A stretch of DNA of 56,233 bases, from positions 1 through 56,233 of the forward strand of contig DATGEL010000007.1 in NCBI GenBank assembly GCA_035310145.1, in the 5' to 3' direction. The position numbers and the translations under genes are program-made. The notes under the pieces are model-generated. The model was not told the origin of the DNA. It searched no databases and saw only the letters and a program-made list of their open reading frames with translations. Positions within the stretch are counted from its first letter, which is position 1. Every line of letters starts with the position of its first letter. Of this stretch, positions 47,433 to 55,799 are shown piece after piece. The stretch is from Dehalococcoidia bacterium. GTDB lineage: Bacteria > Chloroflexota > Dehalococcoidia > CAUJGQ01.

Positions 47433-47438
47433 TACAAT
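47433..47438 (+). promoter_or_regulatory. Candidate -10 box for the LLM gene at 47486
   Basis: TACAAT matches five of six consensus positions and lies 48 bases before the ATG. The region upstream is the heptamer array; no canonical -35 is present. Confidence 0.4.
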
Positions 47439-47485
47439 GCACCGGCGGCGCGGCGCATTTGAAGCGCCCGCCGGGGAGCCGAGCG

Positions 47486-48343
47486 ATGCAACACGCGCTG
47501 ATGATCTTCGCCACGGAATACGCGATGCCGATCGACAAGCTGGCCGCGGTCGCCGAAGAACGCGGCTTCGAGTCGCTGTTCGTGCCGGAGCACCCGGCAA
47601 TCCCCTACGACCGGCGCACGCCGTATCCGCCCGGTGAGCCTCTGCCGAAGGAGTACTGGCACATCATCGATCCGTTCGTGGCGCTTGCCTACGCCGCGAA
47701 GGCGACGACGCGGCTCAAGCTCGGCACGGGCATCTGCCTCGTTTCGGAACACGAGCCGATCCAGCTCGCCAAGACGGTCGCCAGCCTCGACCATCTCTCC
47801 GGCGGGCGCTTCATCTTCGGCATCGGCGCCGGTTGGCTGCGCGAGGAGGCGGAGCTGTTCGGCACGGATTTTGAGAAGCGCTGGGCGATCACCGCCGACC
47901 GCATCCGCGCGATGAAGGCGATCTGGACGCAGGGGGAACCGGAGTATCACGGCAAGCACGTGGACTTTGAGAAAATTGCGGTCAATCCAAAGCCGGCGCA
48001 GAAGCCGCATCCCCCCGTGCTGATCGGCGCCGGCTCGCGCTGGGCGCGGCAGCGCGTCGTCGACTGGGCCGACGGCTGGATGCCGAACTTCATCACGCCG
48101 GCGCGCATGGTGCGCGGCATGGCGGAGATCCGCGCCCGCGCCCTGGAGAAGGGCCGCGACCCGAGGTCGATTTCCTACACCGCCTTCGGCGCCCAGCCGG
48201 ATGCGGACGCCCTGCGCGCCTACGAAGATGCGGGGACCGACCGCGTGATCTTCGTGCTGCCGCCGAAGGGCGAGACCGAGGTGCTGCCGGTGATCGACCG
48301 CATCAGCGCCGCGATCAAGGAGGCGAGCGCCGCGCCGCGTTGA
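47486..48343 (+). CDS. LLM-class F420/flavin-dependent oxidoreductase
   Basis: A 285-residue luciferase-family protein from ATG 47486. The segments are ALMIFATEYAMPIDKLAAVAE, FESLFVPEHPAIPYDRR, LKLGTGICLVSEHEPIQLAK, and SLDHLSGGRFIFGIGAGWLREE near residues 95-117. KPHPPVLIGAG is also typical. The pattern is closest to the F420-dependent TIGR03619-like group, but the cofactor is inferred. It is followed closely by a VOC-family gene, so the two may form a unit. Confidence 0.9.
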   Translation: MQHALMIFATEYAMPIDKLAAVAEERGFESLFVPEHPAIPYDRRTPYPPGEPLPKEYWHIIDPFVALAYAAKATTRLKLGTGICLVSEHEPIQLAKTVASLDHLSGGRFIFGIGAGWLREEAELFGTDFEKRWAITADRIRAMKAIWTQGEPEYHGKHVDFEKIAVNPKPAQKPHPPVLIGAGSRWARQRVVDWADGWMPNFITPARMVRGMAEIRARALEKGRDPRSISYTAFGAQPDADALRAYEDAGTDRVIFVLPPKGETEVLPVIDRISAAIKEASAAPR

Positions 48344-48422
48344 TCGGCTGTCAAGCCGCGGTTGCAGAGTCGAGCGGGTGGACATACAGTGAGAACATTT
48401 GTTCTTGCGAGAGGAGCGCCCC

Positions 48423-48851
48423 ATGGAGCCGCGCATCAGCATCGTCACGCTCGGCGTCGCCGACCTGCAGCGCTCGATCCGGTTTTACGAGCAGGGTCTC
48501 GGCTGGCGGCGCTCCGGCGCCGGCGGCGACCAGATCGCCTTCTTCCACACGCGCGGCGCGGTGCTGGCGCTCTACCCGCGGACATTGCTCGCCGCCGACG
48601 CCAACCTGGCGGACGGCGGCGGCGGCTTCGGCGGCATCACGCTGGCGCACAACGTCGGCAGCAGGGCCGAGGCCGACGCCGTGTTGGCGCAGGCCGTCGC
48701 CGCCGGCGCGACGCTGATCAAGCCGGCGCACGAGGCCGACTGGGGCGGCTATTCGGGCTACTTCGCCGATCCGGACGGCTATCCCTGGGAGGTCGCCTGG
48801 AACCCGCACTTTCCGTTCGCCGCGGACGGCAGCGTACAGTTGCCCGCCTGA
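48423..48851 (+). CDS. VOC (glyoxalase/bleomycin resistance) family protein
   Basis: A 142-residue vicinal-oxygen-chelate protein starting at ATG 48423, with GAGAGGAG upstream. RISIVTLGVADLQRSIRFYE is the first beta-alpha unit, and YSGYFADPDGYPWEVAWN near residues 115-132 carries the C-terminal metal-site Glu. Members bind metals and act as dioxygenases, isomerases or resistance proteins. The substrate is unknown. It sits 79 bases after the LLM gene. Confidence 0.88.
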   Translation: MEPRISIVTLGVADLQRSIRFYEQGLGWRRSGAGGDQIAFFHTRGAVLALYPRTLLAADANLADGGGGFGGITLAHNVGSRAEADAVLAQAVAAGATLIKPAHEADWGGYSGYFADPDGYPWEVAWNPHFPFAADGSVQLPA

Positions 48852-48862
48852 CGTGCTACGTT

Positions 48863-48890
48863 CCTCATACCTCAGGCCTCATGCCTCATG
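48863..48890. repeat. Four-unit heptamer tandem repeat (CCTCATG)n
   Basis: CCTCATA, CCTCAGG, CCTCATG and CCTCATG run from 48863 to 48890, starting 11 bases after the VOC stop and ending 57 bases before the next gene. The unit differs from the other arrays, but the period is again seven. Confidence 0.8.
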
Positions 48891-48947
48891 CGATTCGGTG
48901 GCCGCCACGGCCAGAGGGGCCGGGCAGATCAGCGGAGGAGTGGCGCA

Positions 48948-49859
48948 ATGATGCAGCGCACGGTGCCGAGCAAGGAAGAAGTCCTCTCCTGGATTCGCGA
49001 GAAGAACAACTGGAACCGCTGGGGCGCGGACGACCAAAAGGGCGCGATCAACCTGATCACGCCGGCGAAGCGGGTGGCGGCGGCGAAGCTGGTGCGCACG
49101 GGCCGCAGCGCCTCGCTCAGCCGCGAGTGGCCGAAGACGCCGGCGCCGAACAACCCCACGCCCGCGCAGCACTGGATTCGCTGGATGGACCGCGGCTCGG
49201 GCGGCGCGGCGGTGGACTTCTACGGCATTCAGTACCACGGTTGGGCGACCACGCACGTCGATGCGCTCTGCCACGTCTGGGACGAAAAGGGCCTGTGGAA
49301 CGGTCGCACGGTCGAGCAGGTGCTGACACCGCTGGGCGCCGTGCTCAACGACATCGACCAGTGGCGTGAGGGCATCGTCACGCGCGGCGTGCTGCTGGAC
49401 GTGCCGCGCTTCCGCGGCGAGCCGTACGTGACAGAAGCGAAGCCGGTGCACGGCTGGGAGCTGGAGGAGATCGCGGCGAAACAGGGCGTGAAGCTGGAGC
49501 CGGGCGACGCGCTCTGCGTCTACTCCGGCCGTGAGGCCTGGCACGCGGCCAACCCCGAGTGGAAGGGCGGCTCGCCGTCGCCGGGGCTGCACGCCTCCTG
49601 CCTGCGCTTCCTGAAGGAGAACGACATCGCGGTGCTGAGCTGGGACTTGATGGACGCCTCGCCCAACGAGTACGGCATCCCCTGGACGATGCACGCGGCG
49701 ATCTTCGCCTTCGGCGTGGCGCTGATCGACAACTCGCTCTTGCAGCCGCTCGCTGAAGCCTGTGCGCAGGAAGGCCGCTGCGAGTTCATGCTCACGGTGG
49801 CGCCGCTGCGCGTGGTCGGCGGCACCGGCTCGCCGGCCAACCCGCTGGCGCTGTTTTGA
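48948..49859 (+). CDS. Cyclase family protein (kynurenine formamidase-like)
   Basis: A 303-residue protein from ATG 48948 with GGAGGAG upstream. The metal-binding HxGTHxDxxxH-type motif appears as YHGWATTHVDALCHVW near residues 91-106. RGVLLDVPRF and EPGDALCVYSGREAW are further family segments. The family hydrolyses formamides or lactones with zinc or manganese; kynurenine formamidase is the best known member. The Gly of the motif is replaced by Ala/Thr, as in many uncharacterised members. It is convergent with the kinase gene. Confidence 0.88.
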   Translation: MMQRTVPSKEEVLSWIREKNNWNRWGADDQKGAINLITPAKRVAAAKLVRTGRSASLSREWPKTPAPNNPTPAQHWIRWMDRGSGGAAVDFYGIQYHGWATTHVDALCHVWDEKGLWNGRTVEQVLTPLGAVLNDIDQWREGIVTRGVLLDVPRFRGEPYVTEAKPVHGWELEEIAAKQGVKLEPGDALCVYSGREAWHAANPEWKGGSPSPGLHASCLRFLKENDIAVLSWDLMDASPNEYGIPWTMHAAIFAFGVALIDNSLLQPLAEACAQEGRCEFMLTVAPLRVVGGTGSPANPLALF

Positions 49860-49871
49860 GCGCGCGGCCGC

Positions 49872-51494
49872 TCAGCGCACGCGCACGCTCCAGGCGCCCT
49901 CGGCTTCAACGATGAGGATGTAGACGCCGCTGATGCGGAGGCGGCGTACGGCGCTGCCCGTGAAGGTCCCGGCCGCTGTTGCCAGCACTTCGGCGAAGGA
50001 ACAGTTCTGGTCGACCAGCGTCACGCGGAACGGGCTGCTGCTCCATGCGCGGTGGTCGATGCTGAAATGCACCTCGCCTGCGGGCAGACGGATGCAGGCC
50101 ACACTGTCGCCGCTGCCCTCGGCTGCGCCGCGCGCCGCCTCCTCAAGCTCCGCGACGGGAGGCTGCGACAGCTCCACCGACCAAACGCCTGTCGTGCGTG
50201 CCCCGACCAAAAAGCGGCCGCCGCGCGACGGGGCGCAGGCGCGCAGGCCGTCGTAGGCGGTATTGCGCGGCAGATCGACGAGCGTGGCCGTCGGATCGAG
50301 CCGGTTGTCGAACAACCGCAGCGCAAAGCGCGAGGGCGGCTCGGCGCGGTGAATGATGCGCGCGACCGTGAGCCCGGCTTGCAGCGGGAACAGATCGGAG
50401 TGGCCGTCGCCGTTGCCCGTAATCCGCCAGACGATCGGCCACAGGTACGCGGGCGAGGGCATGCTGTGCCCGCGTCGCTGCCGCCGCTCGCGCGGCTCCT
50501 CAAGGGTCAGGCGCTGTGTTTGCACCGTCCCCTGCGGGGGAGTCTCCGTCCGCTGGAGACGGTTGAAGCCCAGTGCGTCCACGGCGCGCATCGGAGACGC
50601 CGGACCACCCCCGCCCGGCCCTGCCCCGCCCTCCAGCATTCGCAGCAGCTCAGCCCCGCTCGCCGGGCGCAGCGCCGGGTCTTTGTCCAGTGCGGCCTCG
50701 ACGGCGGCGCACACGCGCGGCGGCAATGCGGGGTTGATTTCGCAAAGCGGCGGCGGCGGCAGATGCGCCTGGGCGTAGAGCACATGCGCCACGTCGCCGG
50801 TGAAGGGCAGCCGACTGCTCAGCAGTTGATACGCCAGCACCCCGAGCGCGTAGATGTCCGCGGCCGGGCCGACCGCCTCGCCGCGGATCTGCTCCGGCGC
50901 GGCGGTCTCCGGCGTACCCATGCCGTAGCCGAGCTGCGTGAGGCGGGCGCGGTTCGTCGCCAGCGCGATGCCGAAGTCCATCAGCACCAGGCGGCCGCCC
51001 GGCTCCAGCATCACGTTGCTGTCTTTCACATCGCGGTGCACCAGCCCGGCGGCGTGCACCGCATCCAGCGCCGAGCCGAGATCGCGCAGCAGCGGCAGGG
51101 CGCGATCGATCGGCAGAGCGCCTTGCTCCGCGATCAGGTTCGCCAGCGTGCGCCCTTCGACCAGCTCCATGGCGAAGTACGGAGAGCCGTCCGCCTCGCC
51201 CGCTTCGAAGACGGTGACGATGTGGGGATGGCGCAGCGCGGCGAGCGCCCGCGCCTCCGCGAGAAAGCGTTTGCGGTCCTCGGCATCCGCGCAAAGCTGC
51301 GGCAGCAGCACCTTGAGCGCTACTTGCCGGTCGAGCAGCGGGTCGTGGGCGCGGTAGACCGCGGCAAAGCTGCCGAAGCCAAGCGTGCCGATGATCGCGT
51401 AGCGGCCGAGCCCATTGGGCAGCACTGGAGCGCCTCGTACGCTGTCAGTATCGCGCACGACGGCCGTTCGGCCCTCACCCCCGGTCAATCTCAT
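49872..51494 (-). CDS. Serine/threonine protein kinase with duplicated C-terminal domain
   Basis: A 540-residue protein from ATG 51494; GTG 51425 (GAGG eight bases upstream) is an equally plausible start outside the repeat. The kinase domain spans residues 31-288: Gly loop GTLGFGSFAAVY, Lys61 in VALKVL, HRDVKDSN (Asp155), DFG (Asp173) and TAAPE. No transmembrane segment follows. After a Pro/Arg linker, residues 361-442 and 460-540 are two similar beta-rich copies, each ending in a GVWSVEL/GAWSVRV segment. The C-terminal copies may bind a ligand or partner. The gene follows the SPFH gene on the same strand. Confidence 0.93.
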   Translation of the reverse strand: MRLTGGEGRTAVVRDTDSVRGAPVLPNGLGRYAIIGTLGFGSFAAVYRAHDPLLDRQVALKVLLPQLCADAEDRKRFLAEARALAALRHPHIVTVFEAGEADGSPYFAMELVEGRTLANLIAEQGALPIDRALPLLRDLGSALDAVHAAGLVHRDVKDSNVMLEPGGRLVLMDFGIALATNRARLTQLGYGMGTPETAAPEQIRGEAVGPAADIYALGVLAYQLLSSRLPFTGDVAHVLYAQAHLPPPPLCEINPALPPRVCAAVEAALDKDPALRPASGAELLRMLEGGAGPGGGGPASPMRAVDALGFNRLQRTETPPQGTVQTQRLTLEEPRERRQRRGHSMPSPAYLWPIVWRITGNGDGHSDLFPLQAGLTVARIIHRAEPPSRFALRLFDNRLDPTATLVDLPRNTAYDGLRACAPSRGGRFLVGARTTGVWSVELSQPPVAELEEAARGAAEGSGDSVACIRLPAGEVHFSIDHRAWSSSPFRVTLVDQNCSFAEVLATAAGTFTGSAVRRLRISGVYILIVEAEGAWSVRVR

Positions 51495-51527
51495 GGTCCC
51501 AATCCTGGGCGAGGGGCGATCGAGCGG
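51471..51527. repeat. Diverged inverted copy of an intergenic repeat
   Basis: This plus-strand segment, from GCCCTCACCCCCGGTC to GCGAGGGGCGATCGAGCGG, matches the reverse complement of 51621-51686: both share the CCTCACCCCC, CCCAATCCTGGG and GAGGGGCGATC blocks. The copy lies over the proposed ATG 51494 of the kinase gene. Confidence 0.65.
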
Positions 51528-51620
51528 AGCACGGCTCGCATGGCGTCGGGCTACCCGACTGACGGCGGGTTGCGCCCCCACAGGAGATTGCTTACCCGGC
51601 GCCCTTCGGAACTTCCTCCG

Positions 51621-51686
51621 CCGGATCGCCCCTCTCCCTCTCCCAGGATTGGGAGAGGGAGAGGGGACGGGGGTGAGGGCGAGGGC
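51621..51686. repeat. Intergenic repeat with a 17-bp perfect hairpin
   Basis: The arms 51629-51645 and 51650-51666 are exact reverse complements with loop GGAT. A G-rich tail (GGGGGTGAGGGCGAGGG) follows. The hairpin lies 9 bases beyond the end of the SPFH gene on the minus strand and can act as its terminator. The tail resembles dispersed intergenic repeats known from other GC-rich bacteria. Confidence 0.75.
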
Positions 51687-51695
51687 CACACGCCG

Positions 51696-53720
51696 CTACG
51701 TCCCCGGCGTCCCGCCGGCGCCGTTCTGCGCGGGCGGCGCGATTGCGACGCGATTGCCGGCGAGGATCTGGGCGAGGAAGGCCGAGAACATGGCGTTGCC
51801 CCCGTCGCCGCCAGTGCCGCCGACCACAATGTCCGGCGTAATCTTCAGGCCCGCGCCCGCAATCGCCTTCATCAGCTCGATCGCCGAAAGATTCGCCTGG
51901 CCGACCGCTTCCACCTGCTTGTCGTAGGCTTCCGCGGTTGCCGTGCCCACGGCCAGGATCTTTGAGCCCTCGGCCTCGCCTTCGACGGCCACGGCGCGGG
52001 CGCGGCCCTCCGCCTCGATGATCGTCTTCTGCTTGGTCTGCTCGGCCACCTGCACGCCGATCTGCGCGGAGACGAGGTCTTTCTGCCGGTCGGCCGTGGC
52101 GCGCGTGTTCTCCGTGGCGATGCGCTGCTGCTCCGAGCGCTGCTGCTCGATGAACATCGCCTGCTGCTGCGCCGCGATCACGCGCTTAACCTGGATCTCC
52201 ATCAACTCCTCAGGCAGGATGATGCGTGAGATCAAGACAGAGACGCACTCGACGTGATACTTGAGCAGCTCCTCGCGCGTGCGCTGCTCCGCTTTCGATT
52301 GCTCGACCGCGCGGTCCTGCATAAAGTTCATCGCCTCGGTGGAGGACGCCTGGTTGCGGAAGGAGGAGTCGATCATCGGGTGGATCACGTGCGCGATCAG
52401 GTTGTCGATCGAGCCGATCTTCGCCACCATGTACGGCGCCTGCTCCGGCCGGATGCGGATCACGACCTTGACCGAGACCTTCATCACGAAGCCGTCGTGG
52501 CTGATCACCTCCAGCGGGTCGAAGAGTTGCGCCCGCTTCACCCCCTGCTGCTCGGTGCCCGTGTCTTCGTCCGCCCAGTCGATCGTCATGTTGGTCGTCG
52601 GGATGATGTAGGCGATGTGCGCCCAGCGGTTCAGGTAGTAGACGCCGGGACCGAGCACTTCGGACTGAATCCCGCGGTAGCCCACGGGCACGACGTACCG
52701 TTCCTGCCCCACCGACTCGCGATCCGCCTCCGACATCGTCTCCGAGGGCTTGCCGACGTTGGAGACGAGCACGGCCACCTCGCCGCGCTCGACCGCGGCC
52801 ACGAGGTCGAGCTTCACGTCGAACATCATCGGGTTGATGTAGTAGGTGCCCGGTTTAAGCAGGTCGTACTGGGGGCCGCGCTGGCCGCCGCTGGCGAGAA
52901 AGGCTGAGGCGTTCTGGAAGTCGTCGTGCCCTTCGACCGAGGCGGCGACGACTTCGCCGGGCGGCAGCGGCGCGCCGTCCTTGGCCGTCACCATGCCAAC
53001 CTGTCCGGCGCCTACGATCGTCGCCGGCTGCACCTCGACGGTGAACAGGTCGGTGTTGAGCCGGTAGCGGCCGGGCAGCAGCAGCTCGATCTGCGGTCCG
53101 CGCTGGCCGCCGCTGTCGAGAAAGGTCTGGCCGTGCTGGAAGCCCATATGTCCGGGCACGGCCTGCGCCAGCAGCCGCCCCGCGGCGATCGGCGCGCCGT
53201 CGCGGGCGCTGACCAGGCCGACCTGGCCCTGCGGCACCAGCACGGCCGGCTCATTGCGCACGTGGAAGAGATAGGTGTTGATGCGGTACTTGCCGGGCGG
53301 CAAGAGGTCGACTTGCGGCCCCTTCTGGCCGCCGTTGCGCAGGAACGCCTCGCCGTCCTGGAAGGAGTCGTGGCCGTCAACGTGGCGGGCGAAGATGCGG
53401 CCAGGGTCGAGCGGCAGGCCGTCGATCGCCTCGATCAGGCCGACCTCGTCCTCGCCGATCACGATCATCTCGCCCTTGGCGACGCGGTAGCGGAAGGGCG
53501 GCAGCAGCTTCAAACCGGGCTGCAGCGCCCGCGCCTGGATCCCAACTTCGCCCGGCAAGGCCACGACGCGCCCCGGCGGCAGTGGCTTGCCGACGTACTT
53601 GCGCTCGACCAGGCCGACCTGCTGGCCGCCGACGTTGACCAACATGTGCCCCGCGGCGGCGAGGACCAGACCGGCAACCACGACGACACCGAGCACGATC
53701 AGGATTGCAACCAGCACCAT
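51696..53720 (-). CDS. SPFH/flotillin-like membrane protein with tandem N-terminal repeats
   Basis: A 674-residue protein from ATG 53720 with GGAGGTG upstream. Residues 1-24 form a membrane anchor. About residues 90-311 hold three repeats of roughly 74 residues, each starting GQVGLVSARDGAP-like and containing GGQRGPQ and LLPGRYRLN-like segments; divergent copies flank them at about 34-88 and 313-380. The SPFH core follows at about 395-560 (SVKVVIRIRPEQAPYMVAKIG, SSFRNQASSTEAMNFMQDR), then a flotillin-type coiled coil (EQQRSEQQRIATENTRATAD, IIEAEGRARAVAVEGEAEG). Flotillins scaffold membrane domains. It is transcribed ahead of the kinase gene. Confidence 0.92.
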   Translation of the reverse strand: MVLVAILIVLGVVVVAGLVLAAAGHMLVNVGGQQVGLVERKYVGKPLPPGRVVALPGEVGIQARALQPGLKLLPPFRYRVAKGEMIVIGEDEVGLIEAIDGLPLDPGRIFARHVDGHDSFQDGEAFLRNGGQKGPQVDLLPPGKYRINTYLFHVRNEPAVLVPQGQVGLVSARDGAPIAAGRLLAQAVPGHMGFQHGQTFLDSGGQRGPQIELLLPGRYRLNTDLFTVEVQPATIVGAGQVGMVTAKDGAPLPPGEVVAASVEGHDDFQNASAFLASGGQRGPQYDLLKPGTYYINPMMFDVKLDLVAAVERGEVAVLVSNVGKPSETMSEADRESVGQERYVVPVGYRGIQSEVLGPGVYYLNRWAHIAYIIPTTNMTIDWADEDTGTEQQGVKRAQLFDPLEVISHDGFVMKVSVKVVIRIRPEQAPYMVAKIGSIDNLIAHVIHPMIDSSFRNQASSTEAMNFMQDRAVEQSKAEQRTREELLKYHVECVSVLISRIILPEELMEIQVKRVIAAQQQAMFIEQQRSEQQRIATENTRATADRQKDLVSAQIGVQVAEQTKQKTIIEAEGRARAVAVEGEAEGSKILAVGTATAEAYDKQVEAVGQANLSAIELMKAIAGAGLKITPDIVVGGTGGDGGNAMFSAFLAQILAGNRVAIAPPAQNGAGGTPGT

Positions 53721-54026
53721 CAGGGCACCTCCGCCGGCAGGCACCCGATCTGGTAAGGCACGAGCGCGACAACGGTCTCCACGCTCTGCCCGGCTCTGCA
53801 TCGAACCAGACTCGGAGTTGCCGCCATGCCGGCGATTTCATCCTACTCCCGCGCCCTGGCTTCCGATCCGGGACGTTCGGGTCGCAGGGCGACGGCCGGT
53901 AGTGCCGTGTTGGCGCGGCCAGTCGATACGGTCGCGCGGCAGACGCGGATATTGAACGATCAAGCGGCGCGATACCATGGGACGGCCGGCCCGCCGAGCG
54001 CGCGCCGCCGACGAGGAGCTTCCGCC

Positions 54027-54569
54027 ATGCCGCTTACAACCCGCGTCTCGCATCCCGGCCTAACCGGCACGAAGCGCGAGGAGACGATCCGCTTCTACAC
54101 CGAGCTGCTCGGCATGGAGATCGTGCTGCGGCAGCCGAACCTCGACTTCCCCGCGGAAGAGCACCTCTTCTTCCATGCGGGCAACGACACCTTCATCGCC
54201 TACTTTCTGCCGGTTGAAGGCGCCGACCTCTCATTCTACGAGGAAGCGCGCAAGGGTAACGGCGGCATGGACCACCTCGCCTTCGACGTCGAGGCGGACG
54301 CGTTCGCGGGGGCGGCGACGCGCCTGCGGGCGGCCGGCGTTGCGTTCGAGGGGCCGGTGGATCGAGGCTACGAGCGTTCGATCTACTTCTTCGACCCCAA
54401 TGGCGTCACGATCGAGCTGTTGACCTGGATCACACCGCCGCCCGCGGGCGCGCCGCTGGCCCCGATCATCACGCGCGCGCAGCAGCTCCGCGAGCGGCGT
54501 GGCGCGGCGTTCATTGAAGACGCCGACGTGCGCGCGGCGATCGCGGAGCTGCACGGCTACCGCATTTGA
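54027..54569 (+). CDS. VOC (glyoxalase) family protein
   Basis: A 180-residue protein from ATG 54027 with GAGGAG upstream. RVSHPGLTGTKREETIRFYTE begins the first module; GGMDHLAFDVEADAFAG and SIYFFDPNGVTIELLTW near residues 117-133 form the second with the C-terminal metal Glu. The extra 45-residue tail is helical. Members are metal-dependent isomerases or dioxygenases. No functional partner is adjacent. Confidence 0.88.
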   Translation: MPLTTRVSHPGLTGTKREETIRFYTELLGMEIVLRQPNLDFPAEEHLFFHAGNDTFIAYFLPVEGADLSFYEEARKGNGGMDHLAFDVEADAFAGAATRLRAAGVAFEGPVDRGYERSIYFFDPNGVTIELLTWITPPPAGAPLAPIITRAQQLRERRGAAFIEDADVRAAIAELHGYRI

Positions 54570-54711
54570 GTTCGACGCCGTTTCTCAACCGTTACTCAAC
54601 CGTGGTTTTACGGAGATCCCCTGATGCACGTTGCAGGCGCCGGGCGCGATGCTCGCCATGAACGGACCGCTCGCGGGCCATCAGCAATCTCCAGCCATGG
54701 GTGAGCCAGCG

Positions 54712-55038
54712 ATGAACCAAACCCAGCGCACCATCCGGCAATTCGAGGGAACCTTCGCGGGGAAGGCTCTGAAGAACGACGGTCGCCAGGCCGGCGGGCG
54801 CTTCGCCGAGCTGAGCGGCCCGGCGCTGGGCGTCGCCCTCAAGCTGCCGACGGCGCATCCATCGGCCTGCCAGCGCATTCGCCGGGCGGCGCAGACGGCC
54901 TTCATCGATTACACGAGTGCCCGCCCCACGCTCGGCCTCTGCCCCAGCGACTTGCTCGCGGTGCGCTTGTGGACCGGGGCCTTCGAGGAAGGCGTGATGA
55001 CGCGCTCGGAGAGCCCCACCAGCCTCCGCGCCGGCTGA
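54712..55038 (+). CDS. Possible small hypothetical protein
   Basis: A 108-residue frame from ATG 54712; the frame is open back to 54631. The third-position GC is high and similar to its neighbours, and there are no rare-codon clusters. No domain is recognised; the middle is helical (SACQRIRRAAQTAFIDY). The ribosome binding site is weak. It is convergent with the sigma-factor gene. Confidence 0.4.
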   Translation: MNQTQRTIRQFEGTFAGKALKNDGRQAGGRFAELSGPALGVALKLPTAHPSACQRIRRAAQTAFIDYTSARPTLGLCPSDLLAVRLWTGAFEEGVMTRSESPTSLRAG

Positions 55039-55079
55039 CCGGCGCATTGCCTTCCGGCCACCCCGACCGTCTGCGTGAC

Positions 55080-55799
55080 TCAGCGCAGACACGCCGTGCC
55101 GGGCTGCTCGTCGGCTGCTTCCTGCCAGCGGCGCAGCGCCGGCGAGCGGCGCAGGCGATTGAGCACGCAGTGTCGCACGCGATAGACCTCTTGCACGGTG
55201 GCGAACAGGTCCGGCCGCAGCTCCTGCACCTCCGCCGGCTTCATGCCCTGGTGGAAGGTGAGTTGCATGAACGCCCGCTCGCCGACCGTGTGCAAATGGT
55301 CTTCGATCACGCGCCAGAGGAACTGATGGCCGATCTGGTCGAGCAGGCCATCGATCGGTGAAGCCGCTTCTTGGAGCAAGGAGTCCTCGCCGAGGACAAG
55401 GGCGGCGGTACGGCGACGGCCGGCATCGATGGCGACACTGCTGGCGCAGAGCTTCAGATAGCGCAGCACCGCACTGGTCTGGGGCGCCTCGTCGAGCTTC
55501 TCCGCCGAGAAGCTGCGCCAGAACTTCGCCCAGGTCGCGGACACCAGCTCCTCGACCTCTTCGCGGCTGACGCGGGCGCGAGCGCACCAATAGACAACCT
55601 GAGGGTTGTACAACGACAGCAGCGCGGCCCAGGCTTTGTCGCAGCGCTCACGGAAGGCACGCCGAAACAGCTCGAAGGCGAAGCGATCGTCGTGCTCGTC
55701 GCCGCGGCGGTAGCGGAGGGTCTCCTCGGCGGCGCGACGCCGCAGGGTCTCGACCGGAAGGTCGCAGAGTGCCTCAGGAAGTGTCGGGCTGGCGGTCAT
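55080..55799 (-). CDS. ECF-like RNA polymerase sigma factor
   Basis: A 239-residue protein from ATG 55799. Region 2 is visible at about residues 45-120: FRRAFRERCDKAWAALLSLY, the helix VVYWCARARVSREEVEELVS, the TWAKFWRSF core and LRYLKLCASSVAIDAGRRR. The C-terminal half (EDHLHTVGERAFMQLTFHQG, KPAEVQEL) corresponds to region 4 with a degenerate helix-turn-helix. It would direct RNA polymerase to a small regulon. No anti-sigma gene is adjacent. Direct repeats in the leader (55880-55902) may be its own promoter or operator. Confidence 0.75.
   Translation of the reverse strand: MTASPTLPEALCDLPVETLRRRAAEETLRYRRGDEHDDRFAFELFRRAFRERCDKAWAALLSLYNPQVVYWCARARVSREEVEELVSATWAKFWRSFSAEKLDEAPQTSAVLRYLKLCASSVAIDAGRRRTAALVLGEDSLLQEAASPIDGLLDQIGHQFLWRVIEDHLHTVGERAFMQLTFHQGMKPAEVQELRPDLFATVQEVYRVRHCVLNRLRRSPALRRWQEAADEQPGTACLR

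Noticed and set aside
51495-51689. N-terminal extension of the kinase frame to 51689 (product beginning ALTPVPSPSPNPG)
   Set aside because: This is the translation of the intergenic repeat and hairpin, a known artefact type. The kinase starts at 51494 or 51425.
50052-51965. A 637-codon plus-strand open frame opposite the kinase and SPFH genes
   Set aside because: Antisense to clear kinase motifs; no supported start or domain.
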